64,000 nt of DNA from Flavivirga rizhaonensis (GTDB lineage Bacteria; Bacteroidota; Bacteroidia; Flavobacteriales; Flavobacteriaceae): assembly GCF_004791695.1 (NCBI RefSeq), contig NZ_SRSO01000004.1, forward strand, positions 124,001 to 188,000, in the 5' to 3' direction. The position numbers and the translations under genes are program-made. Positions 16,452 to 24,892 of the stretch are shown here, piece after piece. Within the stretch, counting starts at the first letter, position 1. Every line of letters begins with the position of its first letter. The notes under the pieces are model-generated. The model was given only the letters and a program-made list of their open reading frames with translations. It searched no databases and was not told the origin of the DNA.

Positions 16452-17070
16452 TTTTACTAAAATGCTTATTACCGAACCAATAGCCTCTATTGGCACTTAA
16501 GGGTGAAGGATGCCCCGAAGTTAATATTTTGTGATTGTGAGTGTTTATTAGTTTAACCTTTTGCTTTGCATAACCGCCCCAAAGTAAAAATACAATATCC
16601 TTTTTCTTTTCACTTATAGTCTTTATAACGGCATCAGTAAAGATTTCCCATCCTCTTTTTTGATGGCTCCCTGCTTGATGTGCTCTAACCGTTAGCGTTG
16701 CATTCAGTAATAACACACCTTGGTCTGCCCATCGCATAAGGTTGCCACTTTTTGGGTATGAAATTCCTAAATCTGTTTCTATCTCTTTAAAAATATTGAT
16801 CAATGATGGAGGGTGAGGAATACCATCGTTTACAGAAAAACACAGTCCATTCGCTTGTCCATACCCATGGTATGGATCTTGACCAATAATTACAACTTTT
16901 ACATCGTTAAAATGACAATGATTAAAAGCATTAAAAATTTGTTTTCCTGGTGGAAAACAAGTTTGAGATTTATATTCTGTTTTTACAAAACTTACTAATT
17001 CTTTAAAATAAGGTTTATCAAACTCTTCTTTTAAATAAGGCTTCCAGCTTTCATGAATATCTACATGCAT
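16405..17070 (-). CDS. ung: Uracil-DNA glycosylase, family 1
   Basis: A 221-residue base-excision repair enzyme that removes uracil from DNA. The water-activating motif GQDPYHGYGQANGLCFS (D65), the LLLNATLTVRAHQAGSH segment (about 120-135) and the minor-groove loop HPSPLSANRG (H187) are intact. Length is that of bacterial family 1 enzymes. It starts one base after the holA stop, so the two form a minus-strand pair; the 3' end overlaps the small plus-strand membrane gene. Confidence 0.97.
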   Translation of the reverse strand: MHVDIHESWKPYLKEEFDKPYFKELVSFVKTEYKSQTCFPPGKQIFNAFNHCHFNDVKVVIIGQDPYHGYGQANGLCFSVNDGIPHPPSLINIFKEIETDLGISYPKSGNLMRWADQGVLLLNATLTVRAHQAGSHQKRGWEIFTDAVIKTISEKKKDIVFLLWGGYAKQKVKLINTHNHKILTSGHPSPLSANRGYWFGNKHFSKTNFLLEQVSQIPVQW

Positions 17071-17071
17071 A

Positions 17072-18079
17072 TCAATTAGATAATATTCTTACTAATAATT
17101 CTTTTAATAAATCCCCTTGTGAAACAGCATTAGCCCCTACACCTTTACTTTTCACGTCAAAATCTCTCAATGTAGAAACGACCATACTTACTTTACGCAT
17201 TGGGTAATGCCTTGCTGCTGCTATATATTCATTCACAAAATAGGGATTTATTTTTAAAGCTGATGCAACATTTCTAGGTGATTTATCACTCAAACCATGA
17301 AAATGAAGTAACTGTGAAAAGAAATTAAAAAGCAAAGACACTGTTACAACCATTGGATTGTCCTTTGGGTTTTCAGCAAAATAATTAATAATTTGATACG
17401 CTTTAATGGTATTTCTTTCCCCAATAGCTTTACGTAATTCAAAATTATTATAGTCCTTACTTATGCCTATATTTTCTTCAATATGCTCAGGCGAAATTTG
17501 AGTTCCCTTTGGTAAAATAATTTGAAGTTTTTCTAACTCATTATTTATTTTACTTAAATCTGTTCCCAAAAACTCAACAAGCATTTGCGCAGCTTTAGGT
17601 GAAATAGAATAGTTTTTAGGAGATAACACACGACGAATCCAATCAGCTACCTGATTTTCATAAAGTTTTTTGCTTTCATAAATTACGCCCGTTTTTTTAA
17701 GCGTTTTATACAACGCCTTACGCTTATCAATCTTTTTATACTTGTAGTTAACAACCAAAACAGTTGTTGGTTGAGGGTTTTCAGTATAAGGTGCTAACTT
17801 TTCAATAGTCCGTGATAAATCTTGAGCTTCTTTAACAATAACCACCTGATATTCTGCCATCATAGGATAACGCTTAGCGTTACTTACAATATCTTCAACC
17901 GTTACATCTCGACCATACAAAACCATTTGATTAAAACCACGTTCTTCTTCAGCTAAAACAGTGTTTTCAATAAAATCAGAGATCTTATCTATATAATAAG
18001 GCTCCTCTCCCATTAAAAAATAGATCGGTTTTAGGTTTTTATTCTTTATATCAGTGACTAATTGTTTGACTTCGTCCAA
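17072..18079 (-). CDS. holA: DNA polymerase III subunit delta
   Basis: A 335-residue clamp-loader delta subunit, which opens the sliding clamp ring. The N-terminal signature LKPIYFLMGEEPYYIDKI (about 16-33) and the AAA+-like arrangement without a working P-loop fit the family. The start is TTG at 18079; the residues that follow (MDEVKQLVTDIKNKNLKPIY) match the family N-terminus. It is the first gene of holA-ung and is divergent from the HsdR-N gene, with 127 bp between. Confidence 0.93.
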   Translation of the reverse strand: MDEVKQLVTDIKNKNLKPIYFLMGEEPYYIDKISDFIENTVLAEEERGFNQMVLYGRDVTVEDIVSNAKRYPMMAEYQVVIVKEAQDLSRTIEKLAPYTENPQPTTVLVVNYKYKKIDKRKALYKTLKKTGVIYESKKLYENQVADWIRRVLSPKNYSISPKAAQMLVEFLGTDLSKINNELEKLQIILPKGTQISPEHIEENIGISKDYNNFELRKAIGERNTIKAYQIINYFAENPKDNPMVVTVSLLFNFFSQLLHFHGLSDKSPRNVASALKINPYFVNEYIAAARHYPMRKVSMVVSTLRDFDVKSKGVGANAVSQGDLLKELLVRILSN

Positions 18080-18155
18080 ACTATTTTATTTTTCGAATTA
18101 CAAACACTAAAACCAAATTAATAATTATAATTATTAAGGATTTAGTACTTGAATA

Positions 18156-18186
18156 TTGTGATTTCTGGTTTTGTAACTTAACTTTG
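18156..18186 (+). promoter_or_regulatory. Bacteroidota-type promoter of the HsdR-N gene
   Basis: TTG (18156-18158), 20 bases, then TAACTTTG (18179-18186). This matches TTG-N19/20-TAnnTTTG and lies 20 bp before the ATG at 18207. Confidence 0.75.
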
Positions 18187-18206
18187 AAAAAAATCAGGAT
18201 GCATTA

Positions 18207-18662
18207 ATGCAAGCACTTAATTTTCCGAAGTTTTCGTTTCGATTCAAAAATAATGAAAATAAAGTTTCTATTTTCGATAGTATTCGCAAAAAATTTGTGA
18301 TTTTACAACCCGAAGAATGGGTACGTCAACACTGTGTTCAATATTTAATAAATAACAAAGGGTATCCTAAATCTTTAATTAATGTTGAAAAAGAATTGAT
18401 TATTAACTCTTTAAAAAAACGTTACGATATTGTAGTGTATAATTCTAATGGAAGTATTCATTTAATAGTAGAATGCAAGGCTCCAAAAATTGTTATAAAC
18501 CAAGATACATTCGATCAAATAGCTCGTTATAATTTAAAGTTAAATGCAACATATTTAATGGTTACAAACGGATTAAATCATTATTATTGCCAAATGGATT
18601 TTAAAAATGAACGTTATAATTTTTTAAAGGACATCCCGGGTTTTAGTAGACAGTCGCAGTGA
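18207..18662 (+). CDS. Type I restriction HsdR N-terminal domain protein (stand-alone nuclease-fold)
   Basis: A 151-residue protein made only of the HsdR N-terminal (HSDR_N_2) nuclease-like domain. It shows PEEWVRQHCVQYLINNKGYP (about 32-51) and a PD-(D/E)xK-type core: D73 in RYDIVVY and E-x-K in LIVECKAPK (about 87-95), followed by Q in QIARYN. No helicase domain, HsdM or HsdS is near, so it is not a restriction system. In Bacteroidota this gene is commonly found beside holA, which is the case here (divergent). A housekeeping nuclease role is possible but unproven. Confidence 0.85.
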   Translation: MQALNFPKFSFRFKNNENKVSIFDSIRKKFVILQPEEWVRQHCVQYLINNKGYPKSLINVEKELIINSLKKRYDIVVYNSNGSIHLIVECKAPKIVINQDTFDQIARYNLKLNATYLMVTNGLNHYYCQMDFKNERYNFLKDIPGFSRQSQ

Positions 18663-18690
18663 ACAGTCACAGTATTCAGTATTCAGCAGA
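18650..18690. repeat. Dispersed CAGTATTCAGT repeat, short copy
   Basis: GACAGTCGCAGTGAACAGTC... followed by AGTATTCAGTATTCAGCAG. It is related to the tandem array at 707-775 and covers the end of the HsdR-N gene and the adjoining intergenic DNA. The remaining intergenic stretch to 18899 shows no gene. Confidence 0.6.
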
Positions 18691-18899
18691 TCTGTAGTAA
18701 ATAGAAAACAAACGTTGAAATAAACCATGGAGAGCAAGTCCATTTCGTGAAATACTGGAATATAAAATGATGTGGTTCGTAAAACTGAATTAGTGTGAAT
18801 TCGTGTCAAAAATTTTTAGACCCTGAAAACAAAATGCACTAAAGCATCTAGTTTTAACTACTTTTGTGACCAATAAACTTTAAACTATAATCTTTAAAC

Positions 18900-19889
18900 T
18901 TGAAACTAGCAATCGTCATATTGAATTGGAATGGTAGAAAGCTTTTAGAACAGTTTTTACCATCTGTAATTGAACACTCAAAAGAAGCAGATATATACGT
19001 TGCAGATAATGCTTCGACAGATGATTCGATTTCTTTTTTAAAAGGTACTTACCCATCAATTAAAATAATTGAAAACAAAGAAAATGGTGGTTATGCTAAG
19101 GGGTATAATGAAGCTCTGAAAGATTTAAACGCTGATGTTTTTTGTTTACTAAATAGCGATGTAGAAGTTACTAAAAACTGGTTGTTACCTATCATTGAAA
19201 CTTTAAAAAAGGAAGCTAATACAGCCATCATTCAACCTAAACTACTCGATTATAAAAATAAAGACTATTTTGAATATGCTGGGGCTGCTGGTGGATTTAT
19301 TGATAAGTACGGTTATCCTTATTGTAGAGGTCGCATTTTTAATACTATTGAAAAGGACTCTGGACAGTTTGATGATAGTTCTGAAATATTTTGGGCATCT
19401 GGCGCTTGTTTCTTTATAAGAAGAACCGTATTTCAAGAATTAAATGGGTTAGACAAACACTTTTTCGCACATATGGAAGAAATAGACTTATGCTGGCGGG
19501 CTAAGAATTTAGGATACAACATAAAATATATCGGGCAATCTGAAATTTACCATGTTGGTGGTGCTACGCTTGATGCTACCAACCCTAAAAAAACTTGTCT
19601 AAACTTTAGAAACAGTTTGTTTACATTAACTAAAAATGCCAAAGGATTATTATTTCCATTAATACTTGTTAGATTAATTTTAGACGGCATAGCTGGAATA
19701 AAGTTTTTACTTGAACTAAAACCGAAGCATACTGTAGCAATAATAAAAGCGCACTTCGGATTCTATAATAACTTAAGCAGGTTATTAAAACAACGAAAAT
19801 CTATAAAAAATAAAATAAAATATTACCAAAGAACATCCATTGTAGTTGATTATTTCGTAAATAAGAAGACCAATTACAAAAGTTTATAA
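18900..19889 (+). CDS. Glycosyltransferase family 2
   Basis: A 329-residue GT-A glycosyltransferase. It begins with KLAIVILNWNGRKLLEQFLP and shows ADNASTDDS (about 34-42), a DxD-like NSDVEV (about 84-89) and the acceptor-side HMEEIDLCWRAKNLGY (about 191-206). A hydrophobic segment near 245-265 suggests membrane contact. Such enzymes are often rhamnosyl- or similar sugar transferases for surface polysaccharides. The start is TTG at 18900, since the family N-terminus MKLAIVILNWN begins exactly there. It is followed 98 bp later by the OmpA lipoprotein. The sugar and acceptor are unknown. Confidence 0.9.
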   Translation: MKLAIVILNWNGRKLLEQFLPSVIEHSKEADIYVADNASTDDSISFLKGTYPSIKIIENKENGGYAKGYNEALKDLNADVFCLLNSDVEVTKNWLLPIIETLKKEANTAIIQPKLLDYKNKDYFEYAGAAGGFIDKYGYPYCRGRIFNTIEKDSGQFDDSSEIFWASGACFFIRRTVFQELNGLDKHFFAHMEEIDLCWRAKNLGYNIKYIGQSEIYHVGGATLDATNPKKTCLNFRNSLFTLTKNAKGLLFPLILVRLILDGIAGIKFLLELKPKHTVAIIKAHFGFYNNLSRLLKQRKSIKNKIKYYQRTSIVVDYFVNKKTNYKSL

Positions 19890-19914
19890 ATAGTTAGCAA
19901 AAGTTTTGTTAACA

Positions 19915-19947
19915 TTGTTAAAATTTAGCGTTTTTTATATATTTTTG
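19915..19947 (+). promoter_or_regulatory. Probable promoter of the OmpA lipoprotein gene
   Basis: TATTTTTG (19940-19947) matches TAnnTTTG. A TTG lies at 19915-19917 with a 22-base spacer, slightly longer than usual, so the -33 assignment is weak. The ATG is 40 bp downstream. Confidence 0.45.
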
Positions 19948-19987
19948 TTAAATAAATTTTAAGGAAAATAAATCCACACAACACATT

Positions 19988-20827
19988 ATGAAAAGACTTT
20001 TATTAATTAGCTTATCTACAACACTTCTTTTAAGCTCATGTGTTTCTAAAAAGCAATTTACAGATTTAGAAGCAAAACAAAAAGAAACTCAAGACTTACT
20101 TAACTCCGCAACGGTAAAATTAAATGCTTGTATAACAGACAAAGCAACTGCAACAGCAAGAGCTACAGCCTTAGAAGAACAAATAGCAGATTTACGTAAA
20201 AATAATGATAATCTACAGGTTTTATCTGCAAAAGGAGCTAGTAACATCGAGAAAACATTAGAAAGCATTAAAGAAAAAGATTTAAAAATTACACGTTTAC
20301 AAGATGCTATTACTAAAAAGGATAGTGTAACTTTAGCATTAGTAACAAGCTTTAAGCGTGAAGTAGGTATTAACGATCCAGATATCGAAGTAAATGTAGA
20401 AAAAGGTGTCGTGTTTATTTCTATTGCTGATAAATTGTTATTTAAAAGTGGTAGCTATAATGTAACATCTAAAGCTAAAGATGTTCTTGCAAAAGTAGCT
20501 AAAGTTGTAAATAGCAAACCTGATTTTGAGTGCATGGTAGAAGGACATACAGATAGTGTTCCTTATAAAAAAGAGCCTTTATTAGATAACTGGGATTTAA
20601 GTGTTAAACGTTCTACATCTATTATTAGAGTACTTGAGACTTTAAATGTAAATCCTGGTAGATTAATTGCTGCTGGTCGTAGTTCTTATGTTCCATTAGT
20701 AGATAATGATACTGCAGAAAACAGATCAAAAAACAGACGTACACGTATTGTTGTACTTCCAAAAATCGATCAGTTTTATGACATGATTGAAAAAGAAATG
20801 AAAAATCTTGAAGCTGGAGGAAACTAG
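19988..20827 (+). CDS. OmpA family lipoprotein
   Basis: A 279-residue outer-membrane lipoprotein. The signal peptide ends in the lipobox LLSS-C (C18). Residues about 22-110 form a coiled coil rich in K/E/A. The OmpA C-terminal peptidoglycan-binding domain covers about 150-275, with the diaminopimelate-binding region VEGHTDSVPYKKEPL (about 183-197) and NRRTRIVVLPK near the end. It anchors the outer membrane to the cell wall. It is followed by a strong intrinsic terminator at 20852-20880. Confidence 0.93.
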   Translation: MKRLLLISLSTTLLLSSCVSKKQFTDLEAKQKETQDLLNSATVKLNACITDKATATARATALEEQIADLRKNNDNLQVLSAKGASNIEKTLESIKEKDLKITRLQDAITKKDSVTLALVTSFKREVGINDPDIEVNVEKGVVFISIADKLLFKSGSYNVTSKAKDVLAKVAKVVNSKPDFECMVEGHTDSVPYKKEPLLDNWDLSVKRSTSIIRVLETLNVNPGRLIAAGRSSYVPLVDNDTAENRSKNRRTRIVVLPKIDQFYDMIEKEMKNLEAGGN

Positions 20828-20851
20828 TCAGTTTTAAAAAACATAAATCAA

Positions 20852-20880
20852 AGCTCAACTTTTTAAGTTGGGCTTTTTTT
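20852..20880 (+). terminator. Rho-independent terminator after the OmpA gene
   Basis: Stem AGCTCAACTT (20852-20861) pairs with AAGTTGGGCT (20865-20874), one G-U pair and a 3-base loop, followed by a T tract to 20880. Confidence 0.85.
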
Positions 20881-21006
20881 ATGGTGTTATGCAACACCTG
20901 GAGTTAGTTTACCAGCAATGTGTAATTTATTACGAAAACCACATGTGAGAAATAAAGAATCTCGGTTTATTTTCTATCTTAGTCCTCAAGCAACACATAA
21001 TAATAC

Positions 21007-22557
21007 ATGACAATAAAAATAATACCTACACTAAAATTCAAAAAGTATTGTCTTGCTGTTTTAATTATATTCTCTGCATGCGCTAAAAAGAAAGACACAG
21101 TACAAAAAACAGATTTTTGTTCACAAATTCATAGAAATAACGATGTAACACTTTCAAATGAACTCGAAGATGTGTCCGAATTAATGAAAACCAAAACAGG
21201 CGTATATGTTCTAGAGGATGGTAGTGGTTCCATGGTTGCCAGAGCATGGTTAAGCGAATATGCAGAAAAAACTATAGATATTCAATACTTTATATTTTCA
21301 ACAGATAACGTTGGACTCATAGCCTGTGACTATTTGATAAGAGCTGCAGATCGTGGCGTTAAAGTTAGAATCATTGTTGATGATATTATGGTTGATGCAG
21401 ACATAGAAGATTTACTAACATTTAGTTCTCATGAAAATATTACAATAAAAATTTATAACCCAGGTGTAAACTTAGGAAAGAACCTTTTCAAGAAAATTGC
21501 AAAATTTGCAACAGATTTCAGAACTGCCAATCAGCGAATGCATAACAAGGCGTTTATAGTAGATGGCAAAGTGGTTATTACTGGGGGTCGAAATATTGCT
21601 GATGAATATTTTGACTATGACCATGAGTATAATTTTAGAGATAGAGACATTCTATTATTAGGTAAAGAATCAGAACAAGTAAACAAATCTTTTGATGAGT
21701 TTTGGGATAGCTCACTGAGTAAAGATGTTACTACCATCATTAAAGAAGGCTCTAAAACCACGTATCCCGAAAACAGGTTTAATAATCTTCACGAGTATGC
21801 ATGTAACCCTGAAAACTTCTGGCCACAAGTAAGAAAAAGAATAGAGAATTTACCAGCTACATTTAAAGCTATTAAAAATTCCGGAGAATTAGTTTGGTTG
21901 GATGATGTCGAATTCATTTCTGATGTTCCTGGTAAAAATGATGGTAAAAATGGTTTAGGAGGTGGTGGTATTTCAACTAGTGCTTTAATTAATTTAGTTA
22001 AAAATGCTAAGTCTTCTATTGAAATCCAGACGCCTTATCTAATTACTTCCGAATTAAGTCAAAACCTATTTAAAGAAGCTGTTCAACGAGGCGTAAAAAT
22101 TAGAATACTAACTAATAGCCTGTCATCAACAGATAATGTAGAAGCTTTTAGTAGCTATCAAACAGATAGGGAAAAACTGTTAAAGACCGGTATTAAAATA
22201 TATGAATTCCGACCAGATGCAGCAGAACGCATGAAAATAATAACTGGTGAACTCCAAGAAACTTTAGATCATATACCAATTTTTGGACTGCATGCAAAAA
22301 CCATGGTTGTAGATAATAAAACAACTGTGATAGGCACCTTTAATCTTGATCCCAGAAGTGCTAATTTAAATACGGAGTGTATTGTTATTGTTCACTCTGA
22401 TAAAATTTCTTCTAGTGTTCTAAAAGGTATGGAAGAAGAATTTAAACCCGAAAATTCATGGGAAACAACACTAGATTTTAATCCAGATTCAGAGGTTAGT
22501 AAATATAAACGTATAAAAACTTGGACGCGAAAAATAATACCTAAAGAAATTTTGTAA
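21007..22557 (+). CDS. Phospholipase D / cardiolipin synthase-like lipoprotein
   Basis: A 516-residue lipoprotein: the signal peptide ends at IIFSAC (C25). It carries two HKD motifs, HNKAFIVDGKVVITGGRN (about 179-196) and HAKTMVVDNKTTVIGTFN (about 429-446), the pair that forms one active site in phospholipase D-family enzymes. A lipid anchor suggests it works on phospholipids at the periplasmic face, such as a ClsC-like transphosphatidylation, but nuclease or other phosphodiesterase activity cannot be excluded. It has its own transcription unit, with the terminator of the OmpA gene upstream and a convergent gene 7 bp downstream. Confidence 0.9.
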   Translation: MTIKIIPTLKFKKYCLAVLIIFSACAKKKDTVQKTDFCSQIHRNNDVTLSNELEDVSELMKTKTGVYVLEDGSGSMVARAWLSEYAEKTIDIQYFIFSTDNVGLIACDYLIRAADRGVKVRIIVDDIMVDADIEDLLTFSSHENITIKIYNPGVNLGKNLFKKIAKFATDFRTANQRMHNKAFIVDGKVVITGGRNIADEYFDYDHEYNFRDRDILLLGKESEQVNKSFDEFWDSSLSKDVTTIIKEGSKTTYPENRFNNLHEYACNPENFWPQVRKRIENLPATFKAIKNSGELVWLDDVEFISDVPGKNDGKNGLGGGGISTSALINLVKNAKSSIEIQTPYLITSELSQNLFKEAVQRGVKIRILTNSLSSTDNVEAFSSYQTDREKLLKTGIKIYEFRPDAAERMKIITGELQETLDHIPIFGLHAKTMVVDNKTTVIGTFNLDPRSANLNTECIVIVHSDKISSSVLKGMEEEFKPENSWETTLDFNPDSEVSKYKRIKTWTRKIIPKEIL

Positions 22558-22564
22558 TAGATCA

Positions 22565-23185
22565 TCAAAAAATCTCCAAACTCCCCTTACCTTCTCTAAT
22601 AACAACAGGTTCGCTTTCAGATAGATCTATAACCGTAGACGCCTCATTATCTCCATAGCCACCATCAATCACCAAATCAACCAAATTATCCCATTTTTCT
22701 AAAATAAGCTCAGGATCTGTAGTGTATTCAATAACTTCGTCCTCATCACGTATAGAAGTAGATATAATAGGGTTTCCTAATTGTTTTACAATTTCCAAAG
22801 CAATATTATTATCCGGTACACGAATACCCACTGTCTTTCTTTTTTTAAAAGGATTAGGCAATGATTTCGATCCCGGAAGAATGAATGTATAAGGTCCGGG
22901 AAGCGCTCTTTTTAAAATCTTAAAAACCGAAGTATCTATTTGCTTTACGTAATCGCTTAAATTACTTAAGTCATGACATACAAATGAGAAATTAGACTTT
23001 TCTAACTTTACTCCTTTAATTCTCGCAATACGTTCTAAAGCTCTAATATTGGTGATATCACACCCTAAACCATAAACAGTATCTGTTGGATAAATAATAA
23101 TTCCGCCACGTTTTAGAATAGCCACTACCCTTTCAACCTCCTTAGGATTAGGATTTTCTTCGTATATTCTAAAAAAATCAGCCAT
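22565..23185 (-). CDS. L-threonylcarbamoyladenylate synthase-type protein (Sua5/YciO/YrdC)
   Basis: A 206-residue YrdC-domain protein. The N-terminal signature GGIIIYPTDTVYGLGCD (about 28-44), the basic KRKTVGIRVPD (about 114-124) and PIISTSIRDEDE near 139-150 are visible. Sua5/TsaC enzymes make threonylcarbamoyl-AMP for the universal tRNA t6A modification. The closest look is to the YciO branch, for which this activity is weaker or unproven, so the enzymatic role is not certain. It is divergent from the esterase gene by 48 bp. Confidence 0.85.
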   Translation of the reverse strand: MADFFRIYEENPNPKEVERVVAILKRGGIIIYPTDTVYGLGCDITNIRALERIARIKGVKLEKSNFSFVCHDLSNLSDYVKQIDTSVFKILKRALPGPYTFILPGSKSLPNPFKKRKTVGIRVPDNNIALEIVKQLGNPIISTSIRDEDEVIEYTTDPELILEKWDNLVDLVIDGGYGDNEASTVIDLSESEPVVIREGKGSLEIF

Positions 23186-23233
23186 AATAATTATCTTGCA
23201 TTATCGTTTTACAAAGTAAATACTATTTTCTTT

Positions 23234-24097
23234 ATGAAAAGTCTAAAATATCATTTCTTAAGCTTAATCTTTATAATTACATGTCTTAATTGTTCAAATG
23301 AAACAGCTGAAGATGAAGTCACTGGTAGCTTAGAACCAAAAAGCTATTATGAAGAACTAAACATTTCATATGGAAATGATAGCGATCAAAAATTTGATTT
23401 GTATCTACCTGAAAATCGCAATTCTAATACTAAAACAATGATTTTAGTTCATGGAGGCGGATGGACCTCGGGTGATAAGAAAGATATGAACCCAATTAAG
23501 GATTTATTGCGACTAGATTTTCCAAACCTAGCTATTGTAAACATTAATTATAGATTGGCAGATGCAGATAATAAGCCCTACCCGATGCAAATTGAAGATA
23601 TAACTGCTATTATTGATCATTTAAAAAGCAATAAAATAAAATATACAATTTCTGAAAATATTGGTTTTATCGGAACCAGTGCCGGTGGACATTTATCACT
23701 CTTATGGAGCTATGCTTTTGACAATGATAATAATACAAAAATGGTTTGTAGTATAGTTGGTCCTACAAACTTTACAGATCCTGCTTATTTAGATAATACA
23801 AATACGGAGCTACAAGAATTATTAGATTTATTTGGTTTAGATCTGGCAACATCCTTTTTAGAAGAAGCTAGTCCGCTACATCGCACTACAACTTCATCTC
23901 CTCCTACTATTTTATTTTATGGCGGTAAAGACCCTTTAGTTCCTACAACACAAGGAACCGATTTACGAGATAAACTTGAAAATCTAGGTGTCGTAAATGA
24001 GTTTACATTATATCCTGATGCAGGTCACGGTTGGGATGGTATAGAGTTACTAGACACTTGGACAAAACTTAGAGTTTTCATAAATAATTATTTATGA
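23234..24097 (+). CDS. Alpha/beta-hydrolase (esterase/lipase) lipoprotein
   Basis: A 287-residue exported alpha/beta-hydrolase. The signal peptide ends in a lipobox-like CLN-C (C20). The oxyanion motif HGGGW (73-77), the nucleophile elbow GTSAGG (S about 149), the acid D in KDPLVP (about 233) and H in DAGHGWDG (about 263) form the expected catalytic set of the hormone-sensitive-lipase/BD-FAE type. Substrates of such enzymes are short esters, including acetylated sugars. It stands alone; the 0.8 kb after it contains no intact larger gene. Confidence 0.88.
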   Translation: MKSLKYHFLSLIFIITCLNCSNETAEDEVTGSLEPKSYYEELNISYGNDSDQKFDLYLPENRNSNTKTMILVHGGGWTSGDKKDMNPIKDLLRLDFPNLAIVNINYRLADADNKPYPMQIEDITAIIDHLKSNKIKYTISENIGFIGTSAGGHLSLLWSYAFDNDNNTKMVCSIVGPTNFTDPAYLDNTNTELQELLDLFGLDLATSFLEEASPLHRTTTSSPPTILFYGGKDPLVPTTQGTDLRDKLENLGVVNEFTLYPDAGHGWDGIELLDTWTKLRVFINNYL

Positions 24098-24132
24098 CTT
24101 AATAGTGTAACAATTCATACTTATCTTAATCA

Positions 24133-24279
24133 ATGCGGAAAATGGATTATGGATGGAAATATGTAATAACTTTATCTGGAGGGAAACATCACTACAAATT
24201 TATTGTAGCCCCTATAATAATAGTGTTAAAGAATTATGGTGGAAACGGACCTGTAAATTCAGTTCGCATGGCGAAATAA
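24133..24279 (+). CDS. Doubtful 48-residue reading frame
   Basis: ATG at 24133 opens 48 codons (MRKMDYGWKYVITLSGGKHH..., ending SVRMAK). The composition looks protein-like and it ends 4 bp before the start of the broken gene at 24283, but I recognise no family. It could equally be a fragment of a decayed gene, or chance. Confidence 0.2.
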   Translation: MRKMDYGWKYVITLSGGKHHYKFIVAPIIIVLKNYGGNGPVNSVRMAK

Positions 24280-24282
24280 TGT

Positions 24283-24621
24283 ATGACGAAAAAAGTTTTT
24301 ATTGTCATTAGGTTGTTTTTGTTTTAATCTTCGCTTCTGTTATATACTTCAAGATAAAAGACTTCCCTCCACAATATGATGATATCTCTGTTACTATAAG
24401 TAAAAATGAAATAATAAATGATGGTTATTTTAAATTTGTAAGCGATTCTTCAAAAACCCAACAACTGATAATTATTTTCAGTGACTTACCTCAAAAAATA
24501 GCATTTTAGAAAAACTCAAAAGTAATTTTTGAACTCATTATCTGAAAAAATTTCAGGTGTAATTAAAATTTTAAGCATTAAGAACGATTCGTCTTCCATT
24601 TTGGGAGATTTGTTGTCATGA
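24283..24621 (+). pseudogene. Frameshifted small membrane-anchored protein gene
   Basis: Starting at ATG 24283 (MTKKVFIVIRLFLF), coding-like sequence continues to a TGA at 24619 only if one base is added at each of three homopolymers: the T run at about 24315-24318, the A run at 24493-24498 and the T run at 24527-24531. The restored protein of about 112 residues would have one N-terminal membrane helix, then an outside domain (segments DDISVTISKNEIINDGYFKF, QQLIIIFSDLPQK, EKISGVIKILSIKNDSSSIL). I know no family. All three defects are single-base losses, so an assembly artefact is as likely as true decay. Confidence 0.5.
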
Positions 24622-24892
24622 TTATCATAAGTCTATTGTATTTTTAAAAAATTAAATCTTATTTAAGATTGTTTGTTTAATAAAATATTACAAAAAAGAT
24701 GGTTAAACTCTAAGCATAGTCAACTTAGAAATATACTTCACAATTTAATTAAACCACACTCTACTCTAGCCCGGGAAAGCTCTCAGTTTTCTTTATAAAG
24801 GGGACTTAAGGTTCCCTTTTATCTTGAAATTTATTATGATTCATGCTAATCTTGTAAAAATTTGGTAAAAACTTAATTTTCACTAAAAAACA
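24622..24892. other. Intergenic stretch without a recognisable gene
   Basis: No plausible coding sequence was seen here. A hairpin lies at 24797-24819: AAAGGGGAC pairs with GTTCCCTTT around TTAAG (one G-T pair), followed by TATCTT. It could end transcription of the broken gene on the plus strand or of uvrD from the other side, though the T tract is weak. Confidence 0.4.

Noticed and set aside
18207..18662. Possible restriction or defence system (HsdR domain)
   Set aside because: Only the N-terminal domain is present; no HsdM, HsdS or helicase nearby, and the gene pairs with holA in this phylum.
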